A DNA stretch of 64,000 nucleotides from Icerya purchasi (GCA_039619475.1 CM077115.1:134552172-134616171); one strand, 5' to 3'. Numbered from the stretch's first letter, positions 1 through 10,100 are shown. Made by a program: numbers and translations. The notes: a model not told the origin generated them from the letters alone.

Positions 1-179
1 CGAATCTCTGACAATGGTTTCGTAATAGGTTCAAGCATTGCAGCTGAAGTATTTGTAATAGATTTAGTCGCATACTTTAACGCATTATATTTATTCATTA
101 TATCAGTACGTATCTTTTCCAATTCAGTTTTAAGTTGTAATTCATCTTCTATATTTCTTTTAACGCTATTCATAGCCAT
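1..179 (-). CDS. Polinton protein encoded just downstream of the ATPase, N-terminal part only
   Basis: An open frame runs from an ATG at 177-179 to the window edge, 59 codons with no stop. It starts inside the ATPase gene, overlapping its final codons by 14 bases in another frame, the tight spacing expected of a compact viral gene block. The visible part is charged and helical-looking and ends with PITKPLSEI. From memory of the family, a protein with a helical N-terminus and a similar PIT-PL segment follows the ATPase in many animal polintons, but its role is not known to me. The rest lies outside the window, so intactness cannot be judged. Confidence 0.55.
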   Translation of the reverse strand, partial: MAMNSVKRNIEDELQLKTELEKIRTDIMNKYNALKYATKSITNTSAAMLEPITKPLSEI

Positions 180-888
180 CTTTTATGTCTTCAATCACTA
201 TAAACTCATCGAAACCATGACGAAACCGCCCTTTATATACTTCGCACTCTTTATCAATCACTAGAAATCCGTGCTTATTCTTCCAGCATACATTACAAAG
301 CTTCTTAAAAGTCTTAATCGAACAAGCACCATTAACGTGTTCATTGTATATATGACGTATATTTATATCATCTTACGCAAAGACAAGTATGAAATTAGCG
401 TTATCACGTATCATATGTTTAGGGATCTTTACATATGTTTGACACAAGTAAAAACAATCCACATTTTTATGCCGCCCCATCGAAAAATACTGTTGTAGAA
501 CAGGGTGAGAAGTATTTGCAGGTACATCGTCAAATATAAATATAGAATTCCGATTAATCGCATCAGGCTTTATTACATCATCCTCCTTGTTAAATGTTTG
601 ATAACCAATCTCAGGCGTAGACTTGTATATCGTATCTAACAATTTATATTTCGGTTGATATAAAGAAGTACTATATATGTAGACATTTTCGTAACGCAAC
701 CCATTCGAATGTGTTAATAACATAAATAACGAATTTGTTTTTCCACATCCACTCGGGCCAATAATTAAACATCTTATATTATTTGGGAACAACGAGCCAT
801 GTTTATAACGGTCTGGCGTATCACTACCTTCTACTAGTGTTAGCACGTTACTTATAGGTAATATAGTTGATTGCTTTTCAATTTTCAT
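166..888 (-). pseudogene. Polinton DNA-packaging ATPase (FtsK-HerA/A32-like), interrupted by an in-frame TAA
   Basis: This gene would encode the motor that pumps viral DNA into the capsid. From the ATG at 886-888, Walker A (GPSGCGKT) is at residues 44-51, Walker B (IFIFDD) at about 116-121, and a downstream CQTY...RDNANF segment matches the sensor region of the A32 family. The frame meets TAA at 373-375 after 171 codons. The same frame then stays open with family-like sequence (HIYNEHVN, GFLVIDK) to a TAG at 166-168, so this is one nonsense change rather than a frameshift. All ATP-binding motifs precede the stop. It diverges from the plus-strand PLA2 gene across a 130-base shared promoter region. 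Assignment to the family is secure; activity of the truncated product is doubtful. Confidence 0.9.
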
Positions 889-924
889 TTTAGCTTATTT
901 TACTGATTTAATAATCACCATCAA

Positions 925-1003
925 CACCTGATAAAAAGTATAAATACACCTATATATAGCGTTAAAACTCGCAGAGTCGTGTGATAAAAAGTATATATAT
1001 AGA
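925..1003. promoter_or_regulatory. Bidirectional promoter region with two copies of a TGATAAAAAGTATA motif
   Basis: The short gap between the divergent ATPase and PLA2 genes contains TGATAAAAAGTATAAATA at 929-946 and TGATAAAAAGTATATATA at 982-999, both in plus orientation. Read on the minus strand, the same interval also contains TATATATAGG-like sequence facing the ATPase. The second copy ends 19 bases before the PLA2 ATG, a very short leader if it acts as a TATA box. Related motifs occur before the penton and major capsid genes. Promoter activity is inferred from repetition and placement. Confidence 0.55.
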
Positions 1004-1018
1004 AAAATATTTCTGAAT

Positions 1019-1801
1019 ATGGCGAGAAAGCAACGAAAAGTTATCGTGTTAAAAAAGAATATAAAGCGTGGTCGCGGTCTTGGAACTGTGTTAAATAGAG
1101 TTATAGATAACCTTCCAGTACAATTACATTATCCTGGTTATAATTATTTGGGACCCGGTACAAAGTTAGATCGTCAACTAAGTCGCGGTGTAACAGGTAT
1201 AAACCCACTGGATGAAGCTGCTAAAGCACATGATATAGCATATAGCAAGTATTTTGATAATAAAAATCGAGCTGAAGCGGACAGATTATTAGAAAATAAA
1301 GCTTGGGAACGTGTTAAAGCATCAGATAGTAGTTTCGGGGAGAAAGCGGCTGCTTGGATAACTACGAACGCTATGAAAGTAAAATGTAAATTAGGAGGTG
1401 GATGTCGTTCTGGTAAAAAACAAGCTGCGAAACGGAAAACTAAATCAAAATCTTCGAAAAGAAAAAACTTATATTTCAGAGACGTGTTAAATGTAGCGCG
1501 GAAGGCTGTTCGTAAAGAAAAAACTCTTAAAGGACGTATGAAAAAAGCGATTACAGCCGTTAAAAAATTAAATCCTATAGTAGCTGATAACGAAAATGTT
1601 CGAATTATTCCGATTACCAAAACTGGAGGAGCTCTCCCCCTTATCCCCTTATTAGCTGGTATTGCTACATTGGGTGGAATTTCATCGTCAGTATCATCAA
1701 TGGCAAAAGCTGTGAAGGATGTAAATGATGCTAGAAAAAGTTTTAAAGCAGGCAAAGGTCTAAAAATTGATAAAAAGATTGGCAAAGGACTTTATTTATG
1801 A
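1019..1801 (+). CDS. Polinton minor capsid protein: parvovirus-type phospholipase A2 plus pVI/pX-like membrane-active tail
   Basis: The 260-residue product combines a phospholipase A2 domain with a basic, membrane-active tail, and would be expected to help particles breach a host membrane during entry. The calcium-loop motif YLGPGT is at residues 43-48 and the catalytic HDIAY at 71-75. A lysine-rich stretch spans about 124-150. A hydrophobic GGALPLIPLLAGIATLGG segment near 204-221 resembles the conserved segment of adenovirus pVI/pX-like polinton proteins. TGA at 1799-1801 follows GKGLYL. The same frame continues open for 25 codons to TAA at 1877-1879 and contains a second GLYL-x-PY-like repeat, so the original protein was probably slightly longer and overlapped the protease gene. 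The domains are seen directly; the role comes from the family. Confidence 0.88.
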   Translation: MARKQRKVIVLKKNIKRGRGLGTVLNRVIDNLPVQLHYPGYNYLGPGTKLDRQLSRGVTGINPLDEAAKAHDIAYSKYFDNKNRAEADRLLENKAWERVKASDSSFGEKAAAWITTNAMKVKCKLGGGCRSGKKQAAKRKTKSKSSKRKNLYFRDVLNVARKAVRKEKTLKGRMKKAITAVKKLNPIVADNENVRIIPITKTGGALPLIPLLAGIATLGGISSSVSSMAKAVKDVNDARKSFKAGKGLKIDKKIGKGLYL

Positions 1802-1832
1802 CCATATCGAAGTGGTCTTGGTTTATATTTAG

Positions 1833-2277
1833 CTCCATATAGTGACGTATCGAGACGTAATCAGTTTTTTCGAGGTTAACTCTATACCTGACAATAGAGC
1901 GTTAACAAATTTAGATATTATATTTTACGCGAAAAAGTTAAAAATTCCAAATTTTAGAGGAGTTTTTGATCGAGATGGGCTGCCTACCAAACCTAAGAAA
2001 AATGAGTGCGCGATTGTTAATATGGATTCGCAAAAAGGTCCTGGAACTCACTGGATTGCATACAGAAAGATTGCAAAACGTGCAGAATATTTCGATAGTT
2101 ATGGTAATCTACCACCCTCCATAGAGATTTAATTATTTACGCAATTACGATGCAAAGATTGAGATTTTATACAATAGATGTGCATATCAAAGTTATAATA
2201 CGGTTAATTGCGGAGAACTATGTTTAAGATTTCTAACAAATACATTACCCGTCCCATTTGATGTTCGAAAACGTTAA
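1833..2277 (+). pseudogene. Polinton maturation protease (adenain/Ulp1-like cysteine protease), split by a frameshift
   Basis: Adenain-like proteases cleave capsid precursors using a His-Asp-Cys triad. The first frame, about 1833-2132, has RGVFDRDGLP, then GTHWIAY with the catalytic His and EYFDSYG with the acidic residue, and stops with TAA at 2130-2132. The remainder is in the next frame from about 2128 to TAA at 2275-2277; it carries the NTVNCGELC segment with the catalytic Cys. A one-base indel near 2125-2131 therefore separates the triad between two frames. No ATG opens the first frame upstream of the conserved region (an in-frame TAG lies at 1830-1832), so the start is also unclear; it may have used a non-ATG codon or been lost. 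It follows the PLA2 gene closely. Confidence 0.85.
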
Positions 2278-2342
2278 AATTTATATATAAGCATGTACAT
2301 TTATAAAATTTTTTCGATTATTGTATACGAATACAAGTTTGT

Positions 2343-2356
2343 TTAAAAAAGTATAG
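2343..2356 (+). promoter_or_regulatory. TATA-like capsid-gene promoter motif ahead of penton
   Basis: TTAAAAAAGTATAG lies 30 bases before the penton ATG and shares the AAAAGTATA core with the motifs at 929-946, 982-999 and 3144-3161. Activity is inferred. Confidence 0.4.
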
Positions 2357-2385
2357 TTTACGATTATTTTTATTATTATATCGCC

Positions 2386-3096
2386 ATGTCGTACTTATTT
2401 CAGTTAAGTGGTAAAAAAGGTAATTTGATTAGTAATATATATCCATCATTATTATTAGCAAATAATCGACAGTGGAGTATTGGATTAGTATCGTTAACAA
2501 CATATCATTCTATACATAATATCACGTCTGAATGTAATACGCTATATTACTATGATTCTGCTTATGTGGAAAACGTGAATGAACCTCCGAAATCTATTAT
2601 ATTACCTAGCGGATGTTATGAAGTGAGCGATATCGAAGAATACTTACGAGAACATTTAGATGATGGTATTATTATAAAAGGTGACGAAAGAACGTTAAAG
2701 TGTGTTATACAAAGCAAATATTACATACAATTTACCGGTCCGCGGAGTATTGGCCCATTATTGGGTTTTGATGGTGTTTCAGATGTTTTACATCCTCTAA
2801 TGAAACATACGAGTCCTAACACGGTACAAATTACACCGATTAATATATTGAATGTATATTGTAGCATAGCATCAGGAGGATATACGAATGGAACATCGTC
2901 TCATCTCATTTACAGTTTTCCTTTAAATATAGCGCCTGGATATAAGATTTCTGAAACCCCGAAAACGATTATTTATTTACCCGTGAGTACGGATTATATT
3001 TCAGAGTTAAATGTATATATAAAGGACCAAAACGGGAATATCGTTGATTTTGCTAGTGAAGATTTGATTATAAATTTGCATCTAACCAGTTCGTAA
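2386..3096 (+). CDS. Polinton penton (minor capsid) protein, single jelly-roll
   Basis: An intact 236-residue ORF starting at the ATG at 2386. It sits directly before the major capsid gene, the usual place of the polinton penton, and has family-like signatures: SIGLVSLTTYHSIHNI near residues 32-47, an ILPSGCYEVSDIEEYLRE segment near 75-92 and a GPLLGFDGV segment at about 125. The beta-rich composition and length fit a single jelly-roll vertex protein that would form pentamers at capsid corners. No stop or frameshift is seen. A TATA-like motif lies 30 bases upstream. Family assignment is by recognition of these segments and synteny; the fold was not modelled. Confidence 0.8.
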   Translation: MSYLFQLSGKKGNLISNIYPSLLLANNRQWSIGLVSLTTYHSIHNITSECNTLYYYDSAYVENVNEPPKSIILPSGCYEVSDIEEYLREHLDDGIIIKGDERTLKCVIQSKYYIQFTGPRSIGPLLGFDGVSDVLHPLMKHTSPNTVQITPINILNVYCSIASGGYTNGTSSHLIYSFPLNIAPGYKISETPKTIIYLPVSTDYISELNVYIKDQNGNIVDFASEDLIINLHLTSS

Positions 3097-3143
3097 TCAT
3101 CTTAATAAAGCTTTTAATAACGTTTAAAATGCCTATCATATAC

Positions 3144-3161
3144 ACTAATAAAAGTATATAT
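3144..3161 (+). promoter_or_regulatory. TATA-like capsid-gene promoter motif ahead of major capsid protein
   Basis: CTAATAAAAGTATATATG has the same AAAAGTATATA core as the motifs ahead of the PLA2 and penton genes. It lies 167 bases before the ATG at 3328, implying a longer leader than for the other two. Activity is inferred. Confidence 0.4.
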
Positions 3162-3327
3162 GTATATACGCTCTCAAACGACTGTTCGAAGCGAAGAAAA
3201 TTATATAAATAGAGAAAGAAAAAGAAGAATCACGTTGAGTAGTAAAAGTATTCGTGTGCTTAAGTCGTTGGGTTACAGCGTGTTAGTTGAATAAGATAAA
3301 TCGTATATATTAGTGCAGTGCAGTATA

Positions 3328-4563
3328 ATGGAACATATATTACAAATTGATTCACCCAATACCCTTACGGACGATACGGTTGCCAGTTATGAAATATATA
3401 CTCACAAACCTTATGCCAGTTCAAAATTTGATCTTAGCGATGAAATACGAATACCTGTTCAGCAAAAGGATGTTATTACTTTACCGTCAGAAAGTTATCT
3501 ACTTCTACAAGGTACAGTTTCCCCATCTGTAAATTTTTCAATGAATGGTCCGCTATTTTTGTTCTCTGAATTACGGTATGAAATTAATGGAAATACCATA
3601 GAATGTGTACGACACCCTGGAATTATGACTCTCATGCGTAGATTATTATGTTCGGAAGATATCAAATCAGATTACAATTATAGTACATGCGCTCTAAATA
3701 CGGAAGAATTAAAAGTATTTACACAAGAAATTACAGATCCATCAACCCCCTCAACATCAGCAGACACCGGAGCTAAAAAGTTGTTGGAATTTCAATTTAT
3801 TATTCCTTTACGGTACATATTTGGTTTTGCAGAGGACTATAGACGTGCTATCGTACACGCAAGTCAAGAAATTGTTCTCATCCGTGCCAACAGTGACAAA
3901 AATGCCTTTACCGCAACAGACGATAAGTCAATTAATGTAACATTTCAAACAATTGCATGGCAACTACCGTTTGTTAAATTGAGCGATCGCGTGAAAATAT
4001 CCTTACTTAACAGAATAAAGAAGATAAAGCACGTGCCTATTCAATTTAGAACATGGACACTTTCTCATCAACCGGCTCTGCCCACTGTTTCAGAACACAG
4101 TTGGATAATTAAATCATCATCAACGGTAGAGCGTCCTCGTTTCATTATTATTGGATTTCAAACGAATAAACAAAATAATTTAACTAAAGATACTTCTACA
4201 TTCGACCATTTGAACATATCTGAAATTTGTGCCTACATAAATTCAACGAGATATCCTTACGAAGTAATGAATTTAGATTTTGCTCGAAAGAGGTTCGGGA
4301 ACCTCTACTTGTTATATGCCAATTTTCAAACAATGTACTATGGAAAAGAACCGCCGCACCCCGCTGTGAGTGTAGAAGATTTTCTTAGTAAATACCCCCT
4401 TTTCATCATACCGTGTAACTTTCAAAACGAGCTCTTAAATGACGGTAGTACGCTGCAGATTAGACTTGATTTTAAGACGCTCAATAATGTTCCTTCAAAC
4501 ACGTCATGTTACGCTCTTATTATACACGATAAATCAACCAGTTATAATGTATTAGAGTTGTGA
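3328..4563 (+). CDS. Polinton major capsid protein (double jelly-roll)
   Basis: An intact 411-residue ORF. The ATG at 3328 is chosen because the frame upstream of it has only a weak GTG and no family-like sequence. The N-terminus MEHILQIDSP is followed by YEIYTHKPYASS and a SSYLLLQGTV-type strand, the opening of polinton and adintovirus major capsid proteins, where trimers form pseudo-hexameric capsomers. Further strands such as LRYEINGNTIE, a long variable loop near 135-150 and the RIPCNFQNE-like end (LFIIPCNFQNEL) fit the second jelly roll. It lies after penton and before the exonuclease-like gene. There are no internal stops, in contrast to the enzyme genes of the same element. Confidence 0.85.
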   Translation: MEHILQIDSPNTLTDDTVASYEIYTHKPYASSKFDLSDEIRIPVQQKDVITLPSESYLLLQGTVSPSVNFSMNGPLFLFSELRYEINGNTIECVRHPGIMTLMRRLLCSEDIKSDYNYSTCALNTEELKVFTQEITDPSTPSTSADTGAKKLLEFQFIIPLRYIFGFAEDYRRAIVHASQEIVLIRANSDKNAFTATDDKSINVTFQTIAWQLPFVKLSDRVKISLLNRIKKIKHVPIQFRTWTLSHQPALPTVSEHSWIIKSSSTVERPRFIIIGFQTNKQNNLTKDTSTFDHLNISEICAYINSTRYPYEVMNLDFARKRFGNLYLLYANFQTMYYGKEPPHPAVSVEDFLSKYPLFIIPCNFQNELLNDGSTLQIRLDFKTLNNVPSNTSCYALIIHDKSTSYNVLEL

Positions 4564-4721
4564 ATACAAAAGAACCTCATTTTACAATTTAGTATTTGTT
4601 ATTTTATGTTTGTGAAAGTACTGTTCTTGCTCGCGTTAAGGTTTTTTCCGTTTGTATTTTTTAAAGTAATAAAGTTTTTATAAAAAGTTTGTTTCGCTGT
4701 TGTAATTAGTTGTTAATAACG

Positions 4722-5630
4722 ATGAATAATAATATGTACGAAGTTATAATCGATTTTCAATGTTTTAAAAATAATGATAATGCCTACATAATTAAGGAAC
4801 TAGCGATTTTAAGTATGGATGGTGATCTACAATTTCATCAAATTTATAAACCACCGTTCGATTGGAATATATTATCAAATAGTAAAAGACGAACAAATTG
4901 GTGGGTTACGCGAAATTATCATTCTATCCCGTGGAATGCCGGAGATTCAGATTATAAAAATATAACGATCGATTTGGAAAATGTTTTAATTAGATTCCAG
5001 CCGTTAAAAATTTACGTTAAAGGAGACGCAAAAGTTGAAACTATATGGGAAAAATTTATGGAATCATCGATTTCAAATTACGAAATAATTAATTTAGAAA
5101 CGCGTTATGCTATGCCAAATTTACGAAATTTAAACAATAAGTACCACGCTGTTTCGAATGCTGTAAAATGTGACGCACACACTGACGGAAAAACTAATGC
5201 ATGTTCGTTACAAAATGCTCATGTAATGATGAAATGGTTCGATATGAATGTTAGACCAGTTTTATCTGTATTAAAATACCCCATAAATGAAATGTTACAG
5301 AAAGCTACTGCGGAGATATTAATTGCAGAATGTCCGGATAAAATTTTCGAATTATACGATAAACTACCTGAAACGTTGAAGAATAATGAAAGTATTAAAA
5401 AATATTTACCGTGTTCTAAACATAACAGTTTTGATATACCAGATTCATATCCTCTTACTAGAGTGCATGCATCATTAATTAAAGATTGTAAACAATGCAA
5501 ACATGAATCTTTTACAGAATTTATACGAGAAATGTTTCCTGAAACTAAAGATAGCACATTTTTCGATGAAAACGTCGTTTGCGATTGTGGAAAATGCGAA
5601 GTTGTTTTTAAACTGTTTCCTGAAGATTAA
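4722..5630 (+). CDS. Exonuclease-like (RNase H fold) protein of arthropod polintons
   Basis: A 302-residue ORF beginning at ATG 4722. The N-terminus (VIIDFQCFKNNDN, IIKELAIL) has the layout of the first motif of DEDD-type nucleases: a beta strand with an Asp, a loop, then a Glu-bearing strand. It is followed by KPPF, a tryptophan-rich RTNWWVTRNYHSIPW stretch and a VKGDAKVE segment, a set I associate with uncharacterised arthropod polinton and virus-like proteins. The C-terminus has paired cysteines (IKDCKQCKHES, VCDCGKCEVVF) that could bind zinc. It follows the major capsid gene in the same direction. The element's polymerase is protein-primed and has its own exonuclease, so this would be a second nuclease. 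Catalytic activity is inferred, not proven. Confidence 0.6.
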   Translation: MNNNMYEVIIDFQCFKNNDNAYIIKELAILSMDGDLQFHQIYKPPFDWNILSNSKRRTNWWVTRNYHSIPWNAGDSDYKNITIDLENVLIRFQPLKIYVKGDAKVETIWEKFMESSISNYEIINLETRYAMPNLRNLNNKYHAVSNAVKCDAHTDGKTNACSLQNAHVMMKWFDMNVRPVLSVLKYPINEMLQKATAEILIAECPDKIFELYDKLPETLKNNESIKKYLPCSKHNSFDIPDSYPLTRVHASLIKDCKQCKHESFTEFIREMFPETKDSTFFDENVVCDCGKCEVVFKLFPED

Positions 5631-6048
5631 AATTTTTTTCTTTTTAAAAAAATCATTATTATTTAGCTAATAAGATTTTTTGAATTGTATTTTCTTTTTT
5701 AACACATGATGTTTTGTAAATTTATATATAAAATTATGAAATATACTTGATTTATTTTCATATATATCGTTTTTACTTTTTTTTCACTTCTTCCCCCATA
5801 TGCTTCACATTAATTCTAAACACACATACACACACACACACACACACAAGCGCGTAAATAATATTGGTAAAAAATATAATGAACACGTAAATAATGAAAT
5901 GAGAGAAAACATTTATTACATGCCTCATAAAAATGTAAAATATATACATGAAATGAGCGTTGAACGAGGATACAAAAAGCGAGCGGTGATATGAAATTAT
6001 GTGCATGCAATGAATCATAAAAAATATATACAAACAGTACGAATAAAA
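5631..6048. repeat. Intergenic AT-rich spacer with CA-dinucleotide microsatellite
   Basis: The gap between convergent genes holds a (CA)n run at about 5820-5850 and AT-rich DNA. The short ORFs across it are products of the microsatellite. No gene is supported. As the spacer follows a plus-strand gene and precedes minus-strand genes, it should hold both polyadenylation signals. Confidence 0.6.
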
Positions 6049-6654
6049 CTAAATATGTAAATTATTATTATTCTCGATAATATGAAATTTTGATGTAAAA
6101 TTTCTGTATGGATTACACATTTGTTTGAGGGGGATATTATATATCTCTCGATTTATTATAAATACTGTAATGTTACGAACACTATTTTTGTATGCTATAC
6201 GCATTTGTTTATATTTATTCAATTTATTTTTCTTCTTTTTAAGCTTCAAACATCTTTTTTTTATTTTTTCACTTCTAAAAATATATAATTCATGGGCGAA
6301 GTATTTTTTATAAATAACCCCCAATTCTAAATATTGTTCCTCTATCGATGTTACACCATCAATAAATCTGTTGGAAAATGTGTCTATATCGCTACATATA
6401 TTACCTGTTTTTTGTAACTTTTGTTCCAAACAAATTAAAGTGTTAAACCTTTCGTTATACCAATCCATGAAATTATAAATAAAACATTCTCTCACCCCAT
6501 TAAAAACGGATTTATCAGGATAATATGTTATTTTCTTTTTCTCAAAAACGTTTGAGATTCTTCCATAATAGTATAAATATGTTTGTGGGCAATTAGTTTT
6601 ATCGAAGTCGATTTGAAATAACTCTTTTGCGGTTGAATTGAAAACGAAATACAT
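6049..6654 (-). CDS. Unrecognised polinton-associated ORF, 201 residues
   Basis: An open frame from an ATG at 6652-6654 to a stop at 6049; the frame also extends upstream to 6795 without an ATG. It is not low complexity. It starts MYFVFNSTAKELFQIDFDKT, has an aromatic middle (YLYYYGRISNVFE, FMDWYNERFN), a hydrophilic helical region and then a lysine-rich stretch (KIKKRCLKLKKKKNKLNK). No signal peptide or membrane segment is obvious after the ATG. It lies between the exonuclease-like gene and the 3' end of the DNA polymerase gene, with the same orientation as the polymerase. I do not recognise the family. It may be an accessory gene of the element or a chance ORF in AT-rich DNA; its even composition favours the former. 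Confidence 0.4.
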   Translation of the reverse strand: MYFVFNSTAKELFQIDFDKTNCPQTYLYYYGRISNVFEKKKITYYPDKSVFNGVRECFIYNFMDWYNERFNTLICLEQKLQKTGNICSDIDTFSNRFIDGVTSIEEQYLELGVIYKKYFAHELYIFRSEKIKKRCLKLKKKKNKLNKYKQMRIAYKNSVRNITVFIINREIYNIPLKQMCNPYRNFTSKFHIIENNNNLHI

Positions 6655-6845
6655 GTTTTTTGTAAACAACGTCCTAAAACAAAAAAGAATAATATGATCT
6701 TCCAAAAAACTACCTTTGCATGTTAAAAAAATTTTTTTAAGAGCAAATAAACTGTCAATTTTTTTCTTAAAAAAAATAATATACACATTATACACACAAC
6801 TGGTTCAGACTTTTTGAAAACGTTCATCATTACCAGTACTTTAAG

Positions 6846-7183
6846 TTAAGAGGGAGGAAGAGAAGGATAGATCACTAAATAAATTAAATAAACAGAAATC
6901 GGAAAGGATGGGAAAAATATGAAAAAATAATTATGAAAAATATATACAATATGAGAATGAATAGATATTGAGGGAAAAAATATATACAAAATAAACAAAC
7001 AATATACAAATGAATATATACGAAATGTTAGCAAAAAAACGAGCGAACGATCGGACGACAAAACAAACGGACGGACGGACAAAAAAAAAGAACAGGGCGA
7101 TCGGCTGAAAAAAGAACGGTACGAACGGCAGAAAAAAGAACGGTACAAACGGGCGGGCGGACGAAAAAAAATATATACAAAAA
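6846..7183. repeat. Purine-rich simple-sequence spacer 3' of the polymerase gene
   Basis: This stretch consists of degenerate runs of CGGACGGA-, AAAAAAGAACGG- and GAAAAATAT-type units, strongly purine-rich on the plus strand. No gene is supported; the 100-codon frame through it is repetitive and Ser/Phe/Arg-rich. Confidence 0.5.
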
Positions 7184-10100
7184 TTAATCTAAACGAATAC
7201 GTTTGACGGAGGGGCCCGAATCGACAGTATTTTCACCATTACTGGTCCCCAAATTATTATTATCAACAACATTGCTTAAGGCAGTATGTCCTATAGCCAA
7301 TGTGTGAATGTTATTTTCTAACACGATCCTTTTATCGTCTAAGCAACTGATGGCCAGCTTCGTCGATCGAATCGTGTATATTTCATGCCTGAAACTTCTT
7401 ATTAAATAAGCGGTACGATAATTTTCGACGGAAATATTATTATTACTAAATATACATGTTTTATACTGTTCGAACGTAATTTCGTTTTTAGTTATATTAT
7501 ATGGAATACCTTTACATTTAGTAATAACGGACTTATTATCTACCTTAATACTATATACTTTCGACCTTAAACCTACGAATGCAGTCACTGGAATGGAATT
7601 CAGTTCGTCTTTGAACTTCCCCAGTTTCTTTTTATTCTCCAGCGAATAACACATGTGATCGGTGGGGTAATCACTGATGTCGAAATAATTTAAATTTTCG
7701 TACATGTCTTTATATACATCGGGAGTTATTATATTATAAACTAGACTATCGGTATCAGTATATAACAAACTTAACTTATTATTACTGTACATTTTTAACA
7801 TAACATCATAATGGAAACTGTACATAACATGTTTACTTATATCTAATATCGACATGCCTACAAATATCGGTTTATTAAACAATAATTTCTTCTGATTCCT
7901 GTGGACAGCATACAAAAACGGATCTTCGGAAATCATCGTGCGATCCTTAAATCTGGGGTTAGTAACGAGTTTTGTAAATTTAATTTCATCAGCAACGAGC
8001 TTAATATCTAGCATATTCCTAATGTTCTGCAAAGTCTTCCCGAAAGAACTATTATTAAGAAGCTTCCAAAGGTTCTTCTCGAACTCATTTGTAGCTTTTT
8101 GATGTAAACTAGTATTTAAATCTATATATTGCTTAAGCCAGCGCGATTGGCTAAACGATACGGCGCGATGAATTTTTTTAAGTACAAGGCCATGAGATAA
8201 CGCTAATTTTAAATATTTAATATGTACAATATAATTATTTTTATGTTCCAATGTCGCAAATAATTTTTTTATCGACCCTTTCTTCGAGACCACCTTCCTT
8301 TCTGGAAGGAATGGTAAATCGTTATGTATTTCATGTAGAGTTGTTGGATACTCGACGTCTACCTCAAATACATAACCAGTCTCACCGTCCAGATCGATAT
8401 TATTAAAATTAAATTGCGCAATTTTCTGTTCGGTCATCCATTTGAAACCCCCTATAGGAAGGGGTTCACTCATGGCATAACCATACAAATTATTAGCGTC
8501 CAAATACAAAATATAATTATTTTCTTCAGACGTCGATGAAGAAGATGACTCAGGCGACGGCGAGAACGACGAGGACGGTACATTATTATTCGTAATGTAG
8601 GGGTTACGGGCTTCGCAATATCTTTGTACAAATTGTGTTAAACCGCCACGTATTCCCGATTCGAAAAACATATACATATCATAATCGGTTAATAATTCTA
8701 TACGAATACCAGTCATTTTTAACATGGCATTAAAACTAAACCCTGGCACAGTATATGACCATGCAGGGTCTAATTTATAAATATTAAAACATACCGTTCT
8801 AAAATTTTCAAATATGTCCGCTAATAATAATACATCAGTTCGTAAATATTCATCAGAGTACTCCCCCAAATTCCGAACTCCAAGAATATTCCATACATTC
8901 TGTGCATGTTGATACGCATCCTCCGTGATTGTTGATTTGGATAACGAACTGTAGAAAGCAGACCGCGGAGGCAACGATTCTTCTTCAAGTTTCGAAGGAT
9001 CGCTACAGTATTCGTACGGGAAATATCCTTTTCGTCAGGAAAAGGGAGAGTAATCCAGGGTCTTTGATGTTCGAAACAGTATGATGAAATCCATTATCGG
9101 GCAGGTAACTCGCCAATTTTTCCAAACTCGACGCCATAAAGTTGAACGAGTCAATGAATCGGAGCTGGAATTTTCCCGGTACGATTTGTTTTGAAAATCC
9201 TTTAAACTTTTCTTCACTGTTTGCAAGTACATAAATGTCTAATGTATCGTAAGCCAACTCGTGGACGATGAGATGACTCTTGTAACCGGTAAGATTGTGA
9301 ATAATTATGGGGAGGAAATATGGAAGCCGCATTTCCAAATTACATTTTGAGTGCGCTGCGCCGCGGAATTTACCCGTCAAATGGTCGTGATCACGAACTT
9401 TATCGGTGTTTATAATTGCTTTCGAACAAATATTGCAAATTGTAGCGTTGTCGAACGCTACAATATCACTCGCGGTCATAACAATTGGTTTTTTCTGTTT
9501 GTAAATGTCGTACACCGTTTTCGCGTCTTCAACGAGACTCTCGACGAATTTTTTCGCAGCCTCGGGGCCGCGATAAAGTCTTTGACCATGTAAACACTGA
9601 GGCAATTCGTAACCTTCAGCACGCGAAACGATTAAGTACGAGTAGCTCATAGGCACGTGCCTATGAACTTTAACGGTATTCGATTGCGGCAACTCTCTTT
9701 GAGTCCTCCGCGCACACGGTTCTTCTTCTTCTTCTTCTTCTTCACCTTGGTTTTCACGATTATTGTCATCGGCAATGGGTTGAATAAAACATTCGTAATC
9801 CGCATAGATTGAAAACCCCACATATTGTTGCTGATGGAACTTGTCAAACTGTAATATATTTTTACCTGGTTTAGGCATTTCTACAGCTACCGCTGAATGA
9901 TCGTTACAGATCTTCTTGTGTTCGATTAATTTTTCCGCACTATCCACGTGCCAAAGACATCTTCGACAAATGTGTATTCGCCAACCACAACTGTTGATTT
10001 GAGTTACAACCAATCGTTCCAGATCTTTAATGTAACAATAATAACGCTTCTCGCCTTGAGATATTAGTAATAAATCGGTGTGGTCTGCACGTTCTTCTTT

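Noticed and set aside
1174..1785. 203-codon minus-strand ORF opposite the PLA2 gene
   Set aside because: It is fully antisense to a gene with clear PLA2 motifs and has no recognisable domain.
5773..6033. Small ORFs on both strands around a CA run
   Set aside because: They consist of dinucleotide-repeat translation and AT-rich sequence, with no conserved segment.
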